DNA of 64,000 nt from Pseudomonas fluorescens (GTDB taxonomy: Bacteria; Pseudomonadota; Gammaproteobacteria; Pseudomonadales; Pseudomonadaceae), in NCBI RefSeq assembly GCF_000802965.1, contig NZ_JSAK01000016.1:56854-120853 (forward strand), given 5' to 3'. Below the pieces are notes generated by a model. That model was not told the origin of the DNA and did not search any database. It worked only from the letters and a program-made list of their open reading frames with translations. The first letter of the stretch is position 1; every line of letters begins with the position of its first letter. The position numbers were made by a program, and so were the translations under genes. Positions 19,048 through 27,532 of the stretch are shown piece after piece.

Positions 19048-19863
19048 TTGCCGAGCGTATCCACCCTGACCACCGCCGATCCGGCGTTGCTGGTGCAAAT
19101 TTCCGACAGCCATCTGTTCGCCGAGGCGGACGGTACGCTGCTGGGCATGAATACTCGCGACAGTCTGCAAAAAGTCATCGAACTGGTGCGCGCGCAGCAG
19201 CCGCAGATCGACCTGATCCTGGCCACCGGCGATATATCCCAGGACGGCACGCTGGAGTCCTACCAGCAGTTTCGAGAGCAGACCGGGCAACTCGATGCGC
19301 CGGCGCGCTGGATTCCCGGCAATCACGACGAGCCGCGGATCATGGCCGAGGCCGCGGTGCAAAGTGCTTTGCTGGAACCGGTGGTGGATATCGGTAACTG
19401 GCGGGTCACGCTGCTGGATTCCGCCGTGCCGGGCTCGGTGCCAGGGTTTCTGCAGGATGAACAGTTGCAGTTGCTGGCCCAGGCGCTGAGCGAAGCGCCC
19501 GAGCGCCATCATCTGGTGTGTTTCCATCATCATCCGGTGTCGATCGGTTGCGAATGGATGGAGCCGATAGGCTTGCGCAATCCAGAAGCCTTTTTTGAAG
19601 TGCTCGATCGTTTTCCGCAGGCGCGTGCAGTGCTGTGGGGGCACGTGCATCAGGAAATCGATCAAATGCGTAACGGCGTGCGTCTGATCGCCTCGCCGTC
19701 GACCTGCATTCAGTTCGAGCCGGGCAGCGAAGATTTCAAGGTCGGGGAGCAGGCACCAGGGTATCGCTGGTTGCGGTTGTTGCCGGATGGACGGCTGGAA
19801 ACGGGCGTGGAGCGCGTGACTGGCTTCGACTTCCAGGTCGATTACGGCTCAAACGGCTACTGA
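19048..19863 (+). CDS. cpdA: 3',5'-cyclic-AMP phosphodiesterase
   Basis: Metallophosphoesterase that hydrolyses cAMP and so tunes Vfr/CRP-type signalling. It is 271 residues from a TTG at 19048, preceded by GGGAGA with 5 bases spacing; this gives the expected family length. The frame is open up to 18952 but those residues look non-coding. Metal-ligand motifs appear in order: ISDSHL (D and H), ATGDIS, GNHDEPR, CFHHHPV, and GHVHQE. It follows the DUF1249 gene by ~100 bases and precedes yqiA. Confidence 0.92.
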   Translation: MPSVSTLTTADPALLVQISDSHLFAEADGTLLGMNTRDSLQKVIELVRAQQPQIDLILATGDISQDGTLESYQQFREQTGQLDAPARWIPGNHDEPRIMAEAAVQSALLEPVVDIGNWRVTLLDSAVPGSVPGFLQDEQLQLLAQALSEAPERHHLVCFHHHPVSIGCEWMEPIGLRNPEAFFEVLDRFPQARAVLWGHVHQEIDQMRNGVRLIASPSTCIQFEPGSEDFKVGEQAPGYRWLRLLPDGRLETGVERVTGFDFQVDYGSNGY

Positions 19864-19896
19864 CATATTGGTCATTTCCATATATCGGGGCGCGGC

Positions 19897-19974
19897 CATC
19901 GCGAGCAGGCTCACTCCCACAGGGATTAGTGGTCAACGCAGAATCAATGTGAGAGCGAGCCTGCTCGCGATGGC
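19897..19974. repeat. REP-type inverted pair, family B variant
   Basis: Arms CCATCGCGAGCAGGCTCACT and AGCGAGCCTGCTCGCGATGG are inverted around a ~35-base spacer, between cpdA and yqiA. The sequence differs from other family B pairs but keeps the CATCGC..GCGATG ends. Confidence 0.8.
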
Positions 19975-20058
19975 GTCCGCACAGACGCCGCCGATTTCTA
20001 TATCTATCCCCGATTCCCTGTAAACTCCGCCTCTTTACCCGACGCACAGGGAGTTCAA

Positions 20059-20667
20059 ATGTCCGGCTCGATCCTTTATATCCATGGTTTCAACAGTGCG
20101 CCTGCGTCAAAGAAGGCCACGCAGTTGAGCGCAGTGATGGAGCGCCTGGGTTTGAGCGATCAACTGCGGGTGCCGGCCCTGCATCACCATCCCCGCGAAG
20201 CCATCGGTCAGCTGGAGCAGGCGATTGAAGCGCTCGGGCGGCCACTGCTGGTCGGCAGCTCACTCGGCGGCTACTATGCGACTCACTTGGCCGAACGCCA
20301 TGGCCTGAAGGCCCTGTTGATCAACCCTGCTGTCAGCCCGCACCGGATGTTCGACGGGTTTCTGGGGACACAGAAAAACCTGTATACCGATGAGGCCTGG
20401 GAGCTGACCCACGACCATGTGACGGCCCTGGCCGAACTGGAAGTGCCGGCACCGCAGGACCCGCAGCGCTATCAGGTGTGGTTGCAGACCGGTGACGAAA
20501 CGCTGGATTATCGCCTCGCCCAACAGTATTACCGGGCCTGTGCCTTGCGGATCCAGGCCGGCGGCGACCATAGTTTCCAGGGGTTTGCCACACAGCTTCC
20601 CGCCATGCTGAGTTTTGCCGGCATTGGCGCCGATTTGTATCAGGCGATTGATTTCACTGCCCTGTGA
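20059..20667 (+). CDS. yqiA: YqiA family esterase
   Basis: A 202-residue alpha/beta-hydrolase. YIHGFNSAP is the oxyanion region, GSSLGGYYA carries nucleophile S68, and GGDHSFQGF near the C-terminus supplies the catalytic His. E. coli YqiA hydrolyses short acyl and palmitoyl-CoA esters in vitro; the physiological substrate is unclear. It lies directly before parE (41 bases), as in E. coli, and is likely co-transcribed with it. Confidence 0.9.
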   Translation: MSGSILYIHGFNSAPASKKATQLSAVMERLGLSDQLRVPALHHHPREAIGQLEQAIEALGRPLLVGSSLGGYYATHLAERHGLKALLINPAVSPHRMFDGFLGTQKNLYTDEAWELTHDHVTALAELEVPAPQDPQRYQVWLQTGDETLDYRLAQQYYRACALRIQAGGDHSFQGFATQLPAMLSFAGIGADLYQAIDFTAL

Positions 20668-20708
20668 TATCTCGCCCCTTATCACTGACACACTGACGAC
20701 GAGACCCC

Positions 20709-22613
20709 ATGGCCACTCCCAGCGCTAGCTCTTATAACGCCGACGCCATCGAAGTCCTCTCGGGCCTCGACCCGGTGCGCAAACGCCCCGGCATGTACAC
20801 CGACACCAGTCGGCCGAACCACCTCGCCCAGGAAGTCATCGACAACAGCGTCGACGAAGCCTTGGCCGGGCACGCCAAATCGGTGCAGGTCATCCTGCAC
20901 GCCGACCATTCGCTGGAAGTCAGCGATGACGGCCGTGGCATGCCGGTGGACATTCACCCGGAAGAAGGCGTGTCGGGCGTCGAGCTGATCCTCACCAAGC
21001 TCCACGCGGGCGGCAAGTTTTCCAACAAGAACTACCAGTTCTCCGGCGGTCTGCACGGGGTGGGTATTTCAGTGGTCAACGCCTTGTCGACCGAAGTCCG
21101 GGTGCGCGTGAAGCGTGACGGCAACGAATACCAGATGACCTTTGCCGACGGTTACAAGAAAACCGAGCTGGAAATCGTCGGTACTGTGGGCAAGCGCAAC
21201 ACCGGGACCAGCGTGTTCTTTGCCCCGGACCCGAAGTACTTCGACTCACCAAAATTCTCCATCAGCCGCCTCAAGCACGTGCTCAAGGCCAAGGCCGTCC
21301 TGTGCCCGGGGCTGCTGGTCAGTTTTGAAGACAAGGCCACCGGCGAGAAAGTCGAATGGCATTACGAAGACGGCCTGCGTTCCTATCTGGTCGACGCGGT
21401 CAGCGAATTCGAGCGTCTGCCGGACGAGCCGTTCTGCGGCAGCCTGGCCGGTAACAAGGAAGCCGTGGACTGGGCGCTGCTGTGGTTGCCGGAAGGTGGC
21501 GACGCGGTGCAGGAAAGCTACGTCAACCTGATCCCGACAGCCCAGGGCGGCACCCACGTCAACGGTCTGCGCCAAGGCCTGCTCGATGCGATGCGCGAGT
21601 TCTGCGAATTCCGCAGCCTGTTGCCGCGCGGCGTGAAGCTGGCGCCGGAAGACGTCTGGGAACGCATCGCCTTCGTGCTGTCGATGAAAATGCAGGAGCC
21701 GCAATTCTCCGGTCAGACCAAGGAGCGTCTGTCGTCTCGCGAAGCGGCGGCGTTCGTTTCCGGCGTGGTCAAGGATGCGTTCAGCCTGTGGCTCAACGCT
21801 CACCCGGAAACCGGCTTGCTGTTGGCGGAACTGGCGATCAACAACGCCGGCCGTCGCCTCAAGGCCAGCAAGAAAGTCGAGCGCAAACGCATCACCCAAG
21901 GGCCGGCTCTGCCGGGCAAACTGGCTGACTGCGCCGGGCAGGACCCGATGCGCTCCGAGCTGTTCCTGGTGGAAGGTGACTCCGCCGGTGGTTCGGCCAA
22001 GCAGGCGCGGGACAAGGAATTCCAGGCGATCCTGCCGTTGCGCGGCAAGATCCTCAACACTTGGGAAGTCGATGGCAGCGAAGTGCTGGCCAGCCAGGAA
22101 GTGCACAACATTGCCGTGGCCATCGGTGTCGATCCGGGCGCGGCAGACTTGACCCAGCTGCGCTACGGCAAAATCTGCATCCTCGCCGACGCCGACTCCG
22201 ACGGTCTGCACATCGCAACCTTGCTCTGCGCCTTGTTCGTCCAGCACTTCCGCGCGCTGGTCGATGCCGGTCACGTCTACGTCGCCATGCCGCCGCTGTA
22301 CCGCATCGACCTGGGTAAAGAGATTTACTACGCCCTGGACGAAGCCGAACGCGACGGCATTCTCGATCGCCTGGTGGCCGAGAAGAAACGCGGCAAGCCG
22401 CAGGTCACCCGATTTAAAGGTCTGGGTGAAATGAACCCGCCTCAACTGCGCGAAACCACCATGGACCCAAACACCCGGCGTCTGGTGCAATTGACCCTGG
22501 ATGATTTCGAGGCGACCTCGGAAATCATGGACATGCTGCTGGCGAAAAAACGCGCGGGCGACCGCAAGACCTGGCTGGAGTCCAAGGGCAACCTGGCGGA
22601 GGTGCTGGGCTGA
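20709..22613 (+). CDS. parE: DNA topoisomerase IV subunit B
   Basis: ATPase subunit of topoisomerase IV, which decatenates daughter chromosomes. It is 634 residues, normal length. The GHKL ATPase domain shows EVIDNSVDEALAGHAK, DDGRGMPV and GLHGVGISVVNAL; the transducer follows; the TOPRIM domain has LFLVEGDSAGGSAKQ and the metal-binding DADSDGLHI. The C-terminal segment QVTRFKGLGEMNPPQLRETT is characteristic. The stop codon overlaps the next gene's ATG by one base, beginning the run parE-esterase-protease-parC. Confidence 0.98.
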   Translation: MATPSASSYNADAIEVLSGLDPVRKRPGMYTDTSRPNHLAQEVIDNSVDEALAGHAKSVQVILHADHSLEVSDDGRGMPVDIHPEEGVSGVELILTKLHAGGKFSNKNYQFSGGLHGVGISVVNALSTEVRVRVKRDGNEYQMTFADGYKKTELEIVGTVGKRNTGTSVFFAPDPKYFDSPKFSISRLKHVLKAKAVLCPGLLVSFEDKATGEKVEWHYEDGLRSYLVDAVSEFERLPDEPFCGSLAGNKEAVDWALLWLPEGGDAVQESYVNLIPTAQGGTHVNGLRQGLLDAMREFCEFRSLLPRGVKLAPEDVWERIAFVLSMKMQEPQFSGQTKERLSSREAAAFVSGVVKDAFSLWLNAHPETGLLLAELAINNAGRRLKASKKVERKRITQGPALPGKLADCAGQDPMRSELFLVEGDSAGGSAKQARDKEFQAILPLRGKILNTWEVDGSEVLASQEVHNIAVAIGVDPGAADLTQLRYGKICILADADSDGLHIATLLCALFVQHFRALVDAGHVYVAMPPLYRIDLGKEIYYALDEAERDGILDRLVAEKKRGKPQVTRFKGLGEMNPPQLRETTMDPNTRRLVQLTLDDFEATSEIMDMLLAKKRAGDRKTWLESKGNLAEVLG

Positions 22614-23602
22614 TGCGTCTGGGCTTTGCCCTGGCGTGTGCGTTGCTGCTGACCTCGATGACGGTGTCTGCCGAGCCGACGCCGCAGTTGCGTCTATTGT
22701 CCGAGCATGCCGTCGACGGCATGCGCGGCGGCAATCTGTCGGGGCTGGCCCAGTGCGGCAAGGAACTGTGGACAGTGTCCGACCGCGACGACGATCAGAT
22801 CTACCGTCTCGATACCGGGGGCAACGTCTGGCGCGCCGAAGCCGTGGGCATCGGCGCACCTCCGGTACCCGCCAGTGGCTTGCCCTGGGGATTGCGTTCG
22901 CGGGCCTGGCTGGCGGCGTTTGTGCGTGGTGGTGACCTGGATTTCGAAGGCATCACCTGCGACAGCGCTGGTAATCGCTACGTGGTCAGTGAATCCCATG
23001 CCGCCGTGCTGCAAATTCCGCTAACGGGGCCGGCCACCTGGCTGAAGATTTCACCGCTCATGGTCCGCGAAGCGCGGGCCAGCGGCATGTTGTTGCACTT
23101 CAACGCGCTGTTCGAAGGGCTGGCGATCAACCCGGCGGGCGACCAATTGTGGCTGGCCGCCGAGCGCGAGCGCCGTGGCCTGATCTCCATCAAGCGCCAG
23201 CAAACCGTCTGGGACTGCGATGGTGGTTGCGTACTGCTGAGCGAGGCTGGCGTGGAAATGCAGCCACCGCAATTTCCCAAGGCCAAAGCGGTTTCCCGGG
23301 ACTTTGCCGATCTGTCATTGTTCAACGGCAAGTTGTTTACCCTTGAGCGCAACGCGTTCGAGATTTGCCGCCGCGACGCGGTGTCGGCCAAGGTCGAGCG
23401 CTGCTGGTCGTTTGCCGATGAGGCTTTGCAGGAAAATCGGCGCTATCCACAACCCTATGGTCTGGCGGAAGCGCTGGTGGTGGACACCGAGGGCGCATGG
23501 ATCGGTATCGACAACAACGACGGTGCTCGCGCCGACGGCGAGAAACGGCCGATTGTCTGGCGCTTTGCCGCGCCTGACGGTGGCTGGAGCGCCAGGCCAT
23601 GA
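22613..23602 (+). CDS. Secreted phytase-like/esterase-like protein
   Basis: A 329-residue protein with signal peptide (MRLGFALACALLLTSMTVSA-EP) followed by a beta-propeller-like domain of the 'esterase-like activity of phytase' family (NLSGLAQCGKELWTVSDRDD, GGDLDFEGITCD, LFEGLAINPAGDQLWLAAER). Likely periplasmic. Activity cannot be assigned: the family name derives from weak esterase assays of relatives. It sits between parE (one-base overlap) and the aspartic protease (4-base overlap), a conserved pseudomonad arrangement with no obvious functional link to topoisomerase IV. Confidence 0.82.
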   Translation: MRLGFALACALLLTSMTVSAEPTPQLRLLSEHAVDGMRGGNLSGLAQCGKELWTVSDRDDDQIYRLDTGGNVWRAEAVGIGAPPVPASGLPWGLRSRAWLAAFVRGGDLDFEGITCDSAGNRYVVSESHAAVLQIPLTGPATWLKISPLMVREARASGMLLHFNALFEGLAINPAGDQLWLAAERERRGLISIKRQQTVWDCDGGCVLLSEAGVEMQPPQFPKAKAVSRDFADLSLFNGKLFTLERNAFEICRRDAVSAKVERCWSFADEALQENRRYPQPYGLAEALVVDTEGAWIGIDNNDGARADGEKRPIVWRFAAPDGGWSARP

Positions 23603-24123
23603 GTCAGCAAACACCGGGCAAACGCGCTGGCCGGGTAATGATGGTGCTGGCGTGGTGCGCCGCGCTGTTTCTGGCGACACGGTTTTTTGGTCAGTGGGAA
23701 GAGCGTCAGCAAAATCCCAACGTGGTCGTCAGCTCGGAGCAGGGCGAAGGTTTTATCGAAGTGAAACTGGTCAGCAACGACCAGGGGCATTTCGTCGCCA
23801 GCGGCCATATCAACGGTCAGCCGGTGGATTTCATGCTCGATACCGGGGCGACCGATGTGGCGATCCCGGCGCAAATGGCCGAACGGCTGAAACTGGAACA
23901 AGGCTTCGGGGTAACCCTGAGCACCGCCAACGGTCGTACCGAGGGTTATCGAACCCGCGTCGATCGGCTGCAACTGGGCGATATTGTGCTGCGCGATGTG
24001 CGCGCCATCGTCGTGCCAGGCCTGGATGGCAAGCAAGTGCTGCTCGGCATGAGCGCACTGAACAAACTTGAATTTACCCAGCGCGGTGGCACCATGCTGC
24101 TGCGCCAGACAACGAACCGATGA
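23599..24123 (+). CDS. Membrane-anchored retropepsin-like aspartic protease
   Basis: A 174-residue protein of clan AA. One N-terminal membrane helix (about residues 13-31) leaves the rest in the periplasm. The active-site motif is [12 protein letters not shown] with catalytic Asp 81; a single DTG means it must dimerise, as in retroviral proteases. The flap region and [13 protein letters not shown] (hydrophobic-hydrophobic-Gly) complete the fold. It matches the TIGR02281-type family. It overlaps its upstream neighbour by 4 bases and ends 7 bases before parC. Substrate unknown. Confidence 0.88.
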   Translation: MSQQTPGKRAGRVMMVLAWCAALFLATRFFGQWEERQQNPNVVVSSEQGEGFIEVKLVSNDQGHFVASGHINGQPVDFMLDTGATDVAIPAQMAERLKLEQGFGVTLSTANGRTEGYRTRVDRLQLGDIVLRDVRAIVVPGLDGKQVLLGMSALNKLEFTQRGGTMLLRQTTNR

Positions 24124-24130
24124 GGCCCGC

Positions 24131-26398
24131 ATGAGCGACATCCTTGCAGACAGCTTAGATGGCGTAGAACGCCGATCGCTGGCTGACTTCACCGAAAATG
24201 CCTACCTCAACTATTCCATGTACGTGATCATGGACCGTGCCTTGCCGCATATCGGCGACGGCCTGAAGCCGGTACAGCGGCGCATCATCTATGCCATGAG
24301 CGAGTTGGGGCTGGACGCCGATTCCAAGCACAAGAAATCGGCGCGTACCGTCGGTGACGTGCTCGGTAAATTCCACCCCCACGGCGATTCGGCCTGCTAC
24401 GAAGCCATGGTCCTCATGGCCCAGCCGTTCAGCTACCGCTACACGCTGGTGGACGGCCAGGGCAACTGGGGTGCGCCGGACGATCCCAAATCCTTCGCCG
24501 CCATGCGTTACACCGAAGCGCGGCTTTCGCGTTACTCCGAAGTGCTGCTCAGCGAATTGGGCCAGGGCACGGCGGACTGGGGGCCGAACTTCGACGGCAC
24601 ACTCGACGAGCCGCTGGTGTTGCCGGCACGTTTGCCGAACATCCTGCTCAACGGCACCACCGGCATCGCCGTGGGCATGGCCACCGATGTGCCGCCGCAC
24701 AACCTGCGCGAAGTCGCGACGGCGTGCGTGCGTTTGCTCGACGAGCCCAAAGCCACGGTCGAACAGCTCTGCGAACACATCCAGGGTCCGGATTACCCGA
24801 CCGAAGCGGAAATCATCACGCCGCGCGCCGACCTGCTGAAAATCTACGAAACCGGCAAGGGCTCGGTGCGGATGCGCGCCGTGTACCACATCGAAGACGG
24901 CGACATCATCGTCACCGCGCTGCCGCATCAGGTTTCCGGCGCCAAGGTGCTGGAACAGATCGCCGCGATGATGCAGGCCAAACCGTCGAAAGCCCCACAA
25001 ATCGCGGACCTGCGCGACGAATCCGACCACGAGAACCCGTGCCGGATCGTGATCATTCCGGGCGCTCGCAAAAACTTCGACCACGATGCATTGATGCAGC
25101 ACCTGTTCGCCAGCACCGAGCTGGAATCGAGCTATCGGGTCAACATCAACATCATCGGCCTGGACGGCAAGCCGCAGCTGAAAAACCTGCGGGCCTTGCT
25201 GGTCGAGTGGCTGGAATTCCGGGTGCAGACCGTGCGTCGTCGCCTGCAATTCCGCCTCGATAAGGTCGAGCGTCGCCTGCACCTGTTGGACGGTTTGTTG
25301 ATCGCCTACCTCAACCTGGATGAAGTGATTCACATCATCCGCACCGAGGAACATCCGAAAGCCGCGCTGATCGAGCGTTTCGCCCTGAGCGAAATCCAGG
25401 CCGACTACATTCTCGACACCCGTTTGCGTCAATTGGCGCGACTGGAAGAAATGAAGCTGCGCTCCGAGCAGGACGAACTGCTCAAGGAGCAAGCCAAGCT
25501 GCAAGCCCTGCTGGGCAGCGAAGCCAAACTGAAAAAACTGGTCCGTACCGAGCTGATCAAGGACGCCGAGACCTATGGCGACGACCGTCGCTCGCCAATC
25601 GTCGAGCGCGCTGAAGCCAAGGCGCTGACCGAGCACGATCTGCTGCCGAACGAGAAAGTCACCGTCGTGCTGTCGGAAAAGGGCTGGGTGCGCTCCGCCA
25701 AGGGCCACGACATCGACGCCACCGGGCTTTCCTACAAGGCCGGGGACGGTTTCAAGGCCTTGGCGCCGGGGCGTTCCAACCAGTTTGCGGTGTTTATCGA
25801 TTCTACCGGTCGCAGCTATTCGGTGGCCGCGCACACGTTGCCATCGGCCCGTGGCCAGGGCGAACCGCTGACCGGTCGTCTGACGCCGCCGCCAGGCGCA
25901 AGCTTCGAATGCGTGCTGATGCCGGAAGACGATGCGCTGTACGTCATCGCGTCGGACGCCGGTTACGGTTTCGTGGTCAAGGGTGAAGACCTGCAGGCCA
26001 AGAACAAGGCGGGCAAGGCGCTGTTGAGCCTGCCAAACAACGCCAAGGTGATCCTGCCGCGTCCGGTGGCCGATCGTGAACATAACTGGCTGGCGTCGGT
26101 GACCACCGAAGGTCGCCTGCTGATCTTCAAGATCAGCGATCTGCCACAATTAGGTAAGGGCAAAGGCAACAAGATCATCGGGATTCCTGGTGAGCGTGTG
26201 GCCAGTCGCGAAGAGTATGTTACGGACATCGCCGTTGTGCCGGATGGCGCTACATTGGTGCTACAGGCCGGAAAACGTACCTTGTCACTGAAAGCGGACG
26301 ACCTCGAACACTACAAAGGTGAACGTGGCCGTCGTGGTAACAAACTGCCACGCGGCTTCCAGAGGGTAGATGCGCTGCTCGTCGAAAACCTCAATTAA
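24131..26398 (+). CDS. parC: DNA topoisomerase IV subunit A
   Basis: Breakage-rejoining subunit of topoisomerase IV, 755 residues. Catalytic Tyr is Y127 in [11 protein letters not shown]. The quinolone-determining region reads [12 protein letters not shown], with S87 and E91, the quinolone-sensitive residues in Pseudomonas. The C-terminal third is the DNA-wrapping beta-pinwheel. ATG 24131 is the family start ([20 protein letters not shown]); the longer upstream frame overlaps the protease gene and is rejected. It is separated from parE by two small genes, the pseudomonad arrangement. Confidence 0.98.
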   Translation: MSDILADSLDGVERRSLADFTENAYLNYSMYVIMDRALPHIGDGLKPVQRRIIYAMSELGLDADSKHKKSARTVGDVLGKFHPHGDSACYEAMVLMAQPFSYRYTLVDGQGNWGAPDDPKSFAAMRYTEARLSRYSEVLLSELGQGTADWGPNFDGTLDEPLVLPARLPNILLNGTTGIAVGMATDVPPHNLREVATACVRLLDEPKATVEQLCEHIQGPDYPTEAEIITPRADLLKIYETGKGSVRMRAVYHIEDGDIIVTALPHQVSGAKVLEQIAAMMQAKPSKAPQIADLRDESDHENPCRIVIIPGARKNFDHDALMQHLFASTELESSYRVNINIIGLDGKPQLKNLRALLVEWLEFRVQTVRRRLQFRLDKVERRLHLLDGLLIAYLNLDEVIHIIRTEEHPKAALIERFALSEIQADYILDTRLRQLARLEEMKLRSEQDELLKEQAKLQALLGSEAKLKKLVRTELIKDAETYGDDRRSPIVERAEAKALTEHDLLPNEKVTVVLSEKGWVRSAKGHDIDATGLSYKAGDGFKALAPGRSNQFAVFIDSTGRSYSVAAHTLPSARGQGEPLTGRLTPPPGASFECVLMPEDDALYVIASDAGYGFVVKGEDLQAKNKAGKALLSLPNNAKVILPRPVADREHNWLASVTTEGRLLIFKISDLPQLGKGKGNKIIGIPGERVASREEYVTDIAVVPDGATLVLQAGKRTLSLKADDLEHYKGERGRRGNKLPRGFQRVDALLVENLN

Positions 26399-26412
26399 GC
26401 GTCCTAGAGGCC

Positions 26413-26440
26413 TCGATCTACGATTTAACGCGTAGATCGA
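26413..26440. promoter_or_regulatory. Perfect inverted repeat between parC and pqiC-like gene
   Basis: TCGATCTACG and CGTAGATCGA are exact inverted 10-mers around an 8-base AT-rich loop. No T-run follows, so it is not a standard intrinsic terminator; it could be an operator or an mRNA-end hairpin. Confidence 0.5.
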
Positions 26441-26574
26441 CGCATTGGCGCTGGAGTCGGAACGCATATTCACGGATGATATGGCCTTTCAAGCGCCGGC
26501 GTGGCCGAGCGTTCTTCATATTTATTGAGTATTTTCACTGTGGTCAGCCTTGTGGCGGCCACCTGGATGGGACG

Positions 26575-27288
26575 ATGACTGCTCTGCGCCTTCCTTTTAT
26601 TTTGATGCTCGCTGGCGTTTTAGGCCTGGCGGGTTGCAGCGTTCACCAGCCGGTGTCGCTGTATCAACTGGACAGCGGAAGTCCGGTTGCGCCTGCGCAA
26701 AGTGCGGGCATGGCGGTATTGCTGGGCCCGGTAGTCGTTGCCGACTACCTGCAACGCGAAACCCTGTTGCAGCGTCAACCGGATGGCAGCTTGCAAGCCT
26801 CGACCGACGGTCGTTGGGCTGGCAGTTTGTCTTCCGACATCGATCAACTGTTGCTGCGTCAGGTGGCTGGTCATCTGGACAGCCAGCGTGTGGTGCTCGC
26901 GCCCGCAACGGTAGGCTTCACGCCGGATGTTCAGGTTCTGCTGACCATCACGCGTCTGGACTCGGGTGAGTCGCAACCGGCGATCCTCGATGCGCAATGG
27001 CGTCTGATCGACCGTCGCGGTCAGGTGCGTGATAACCGCATCATCCATTTGCAGGAACAGCACGCTGGCGGTACGGCGGCTCAGGTTCAGGCTCAAGGTG
27101 TGTTGTTGCAGAAACTCGCCGAACAGCTGTCGGTCGCGCTCAAGCCATTGGCTAACCAGCCGCCGATTGCCGAAGCGCCTAAAAAAGCGGCGGCCAAGCC
27201 TGTGGCACCTGCGGCGGAACAGGAAAAACAGCCGAAGATCCCGATGGCTGCACCGATCCGGACGGATATGGAAGTGTTTCGCTTCTAA
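26575..27288 (+). CDS. PqiC-family lipoprotein (ABC-type transport auxiliary)
   Basis: A 237-residue predicted outer-membrane lipoprotein: signal peptide MTALRLPFILMLAGVLGLAG, lipobox LAGC with Cys 21. The body matches the PqiC/YmbA family (YQLDSG..; LLGPVVVADYLQRETLLQRQ; RWAGSLSSDIDQLLLRQV). PqiC forms the outer-membrane end of the PqiABC lipid-transport tunnel. Here no pqiA or pqiB lies beside it, and a C-terminal Lys/Ala/Pro-rich extension (~residues 195-230) is unusual. ATG 26575 is used because it begins the signal peptide. A strong terminator follows. Confidence 0.82.
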   Translation: MTALRLPFILMLAGVLGLAGCSVHQPVSLYQLDSGSPVAPAQSAGMAVLLGPVVVADYLQRETLLQRQPDGSLQASTDGRWAGSLSSDIDQLLLRQVAGHLDSQRVVLAPATVGFTPDVQVLLTITRLDSGESQPAILDAQWRLIDRRGQVRDNRIIHLQEQHAGGTAAQVQAQGVLLQKLAEQLSVALKPLANQPPIAEAPKKAAAKPVAPAAEQEKQPKIPMAAPIRTDMEVFRF

Positions 27289-27305
27289 GCCTGGAAGGAT
27301 TCAAA

Positions 27306-27336
27306 ACAAGGCCCGCGTAGATGCGGGCCTTGTTGT
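27306..27336 (+). terminator. Intrinsic terminator after the PqiC-like gene
   Basis: Stem ACAAGGCCCGC / GCGGGCCTTGT (11 base pairs) with a 6-base loop and a T-rich tail, 18 bases past the stop. Confidence 0.85.
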
Positions 27337-27373
27337 TTCTGGCGGTTGGAGGCTTCCGTGCGGCTGATGGCCT

Positions 27374-27463
27374 CATCGCTGGCAAGCCAGCTCCCACAGG
27401 TTATCTGTTGAGCGCTGATTTTGTGTGCGACATCAATCACTGTGGGAGCTGGCTTGCCGGCGA
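27374..27463. repeat. REP-type inverted pair, family B
   Basis: Arms ATCGCTGGCAAGCCAGCTCC and GGGAGCTGGCTTGCCGGCGAT face each other between two terminators of convergent genes. Confidence 0.85.
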
Positions 27464-27482
27464 TAGCGCCAGGACAGGCAAC

Positions 27483-27520
27483 AAAAAGCCCGCAGACGAT
27501 CACTCGTCTGCGGGCTTTTT
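27483..27520. terminator. Bidirectional intrinsic terminator
   Basis: A perfect 17-pair stem (AAAAAGCCCGCAGACGA with its complement) and 4-base loop, with A-run and T-run at the two ends so it can work in both directions. It serves chiefly the minus-strand gene ending at 27533. Confidence 0.9.
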
Positions 27521-27532
27521 CATAACGGGTCT

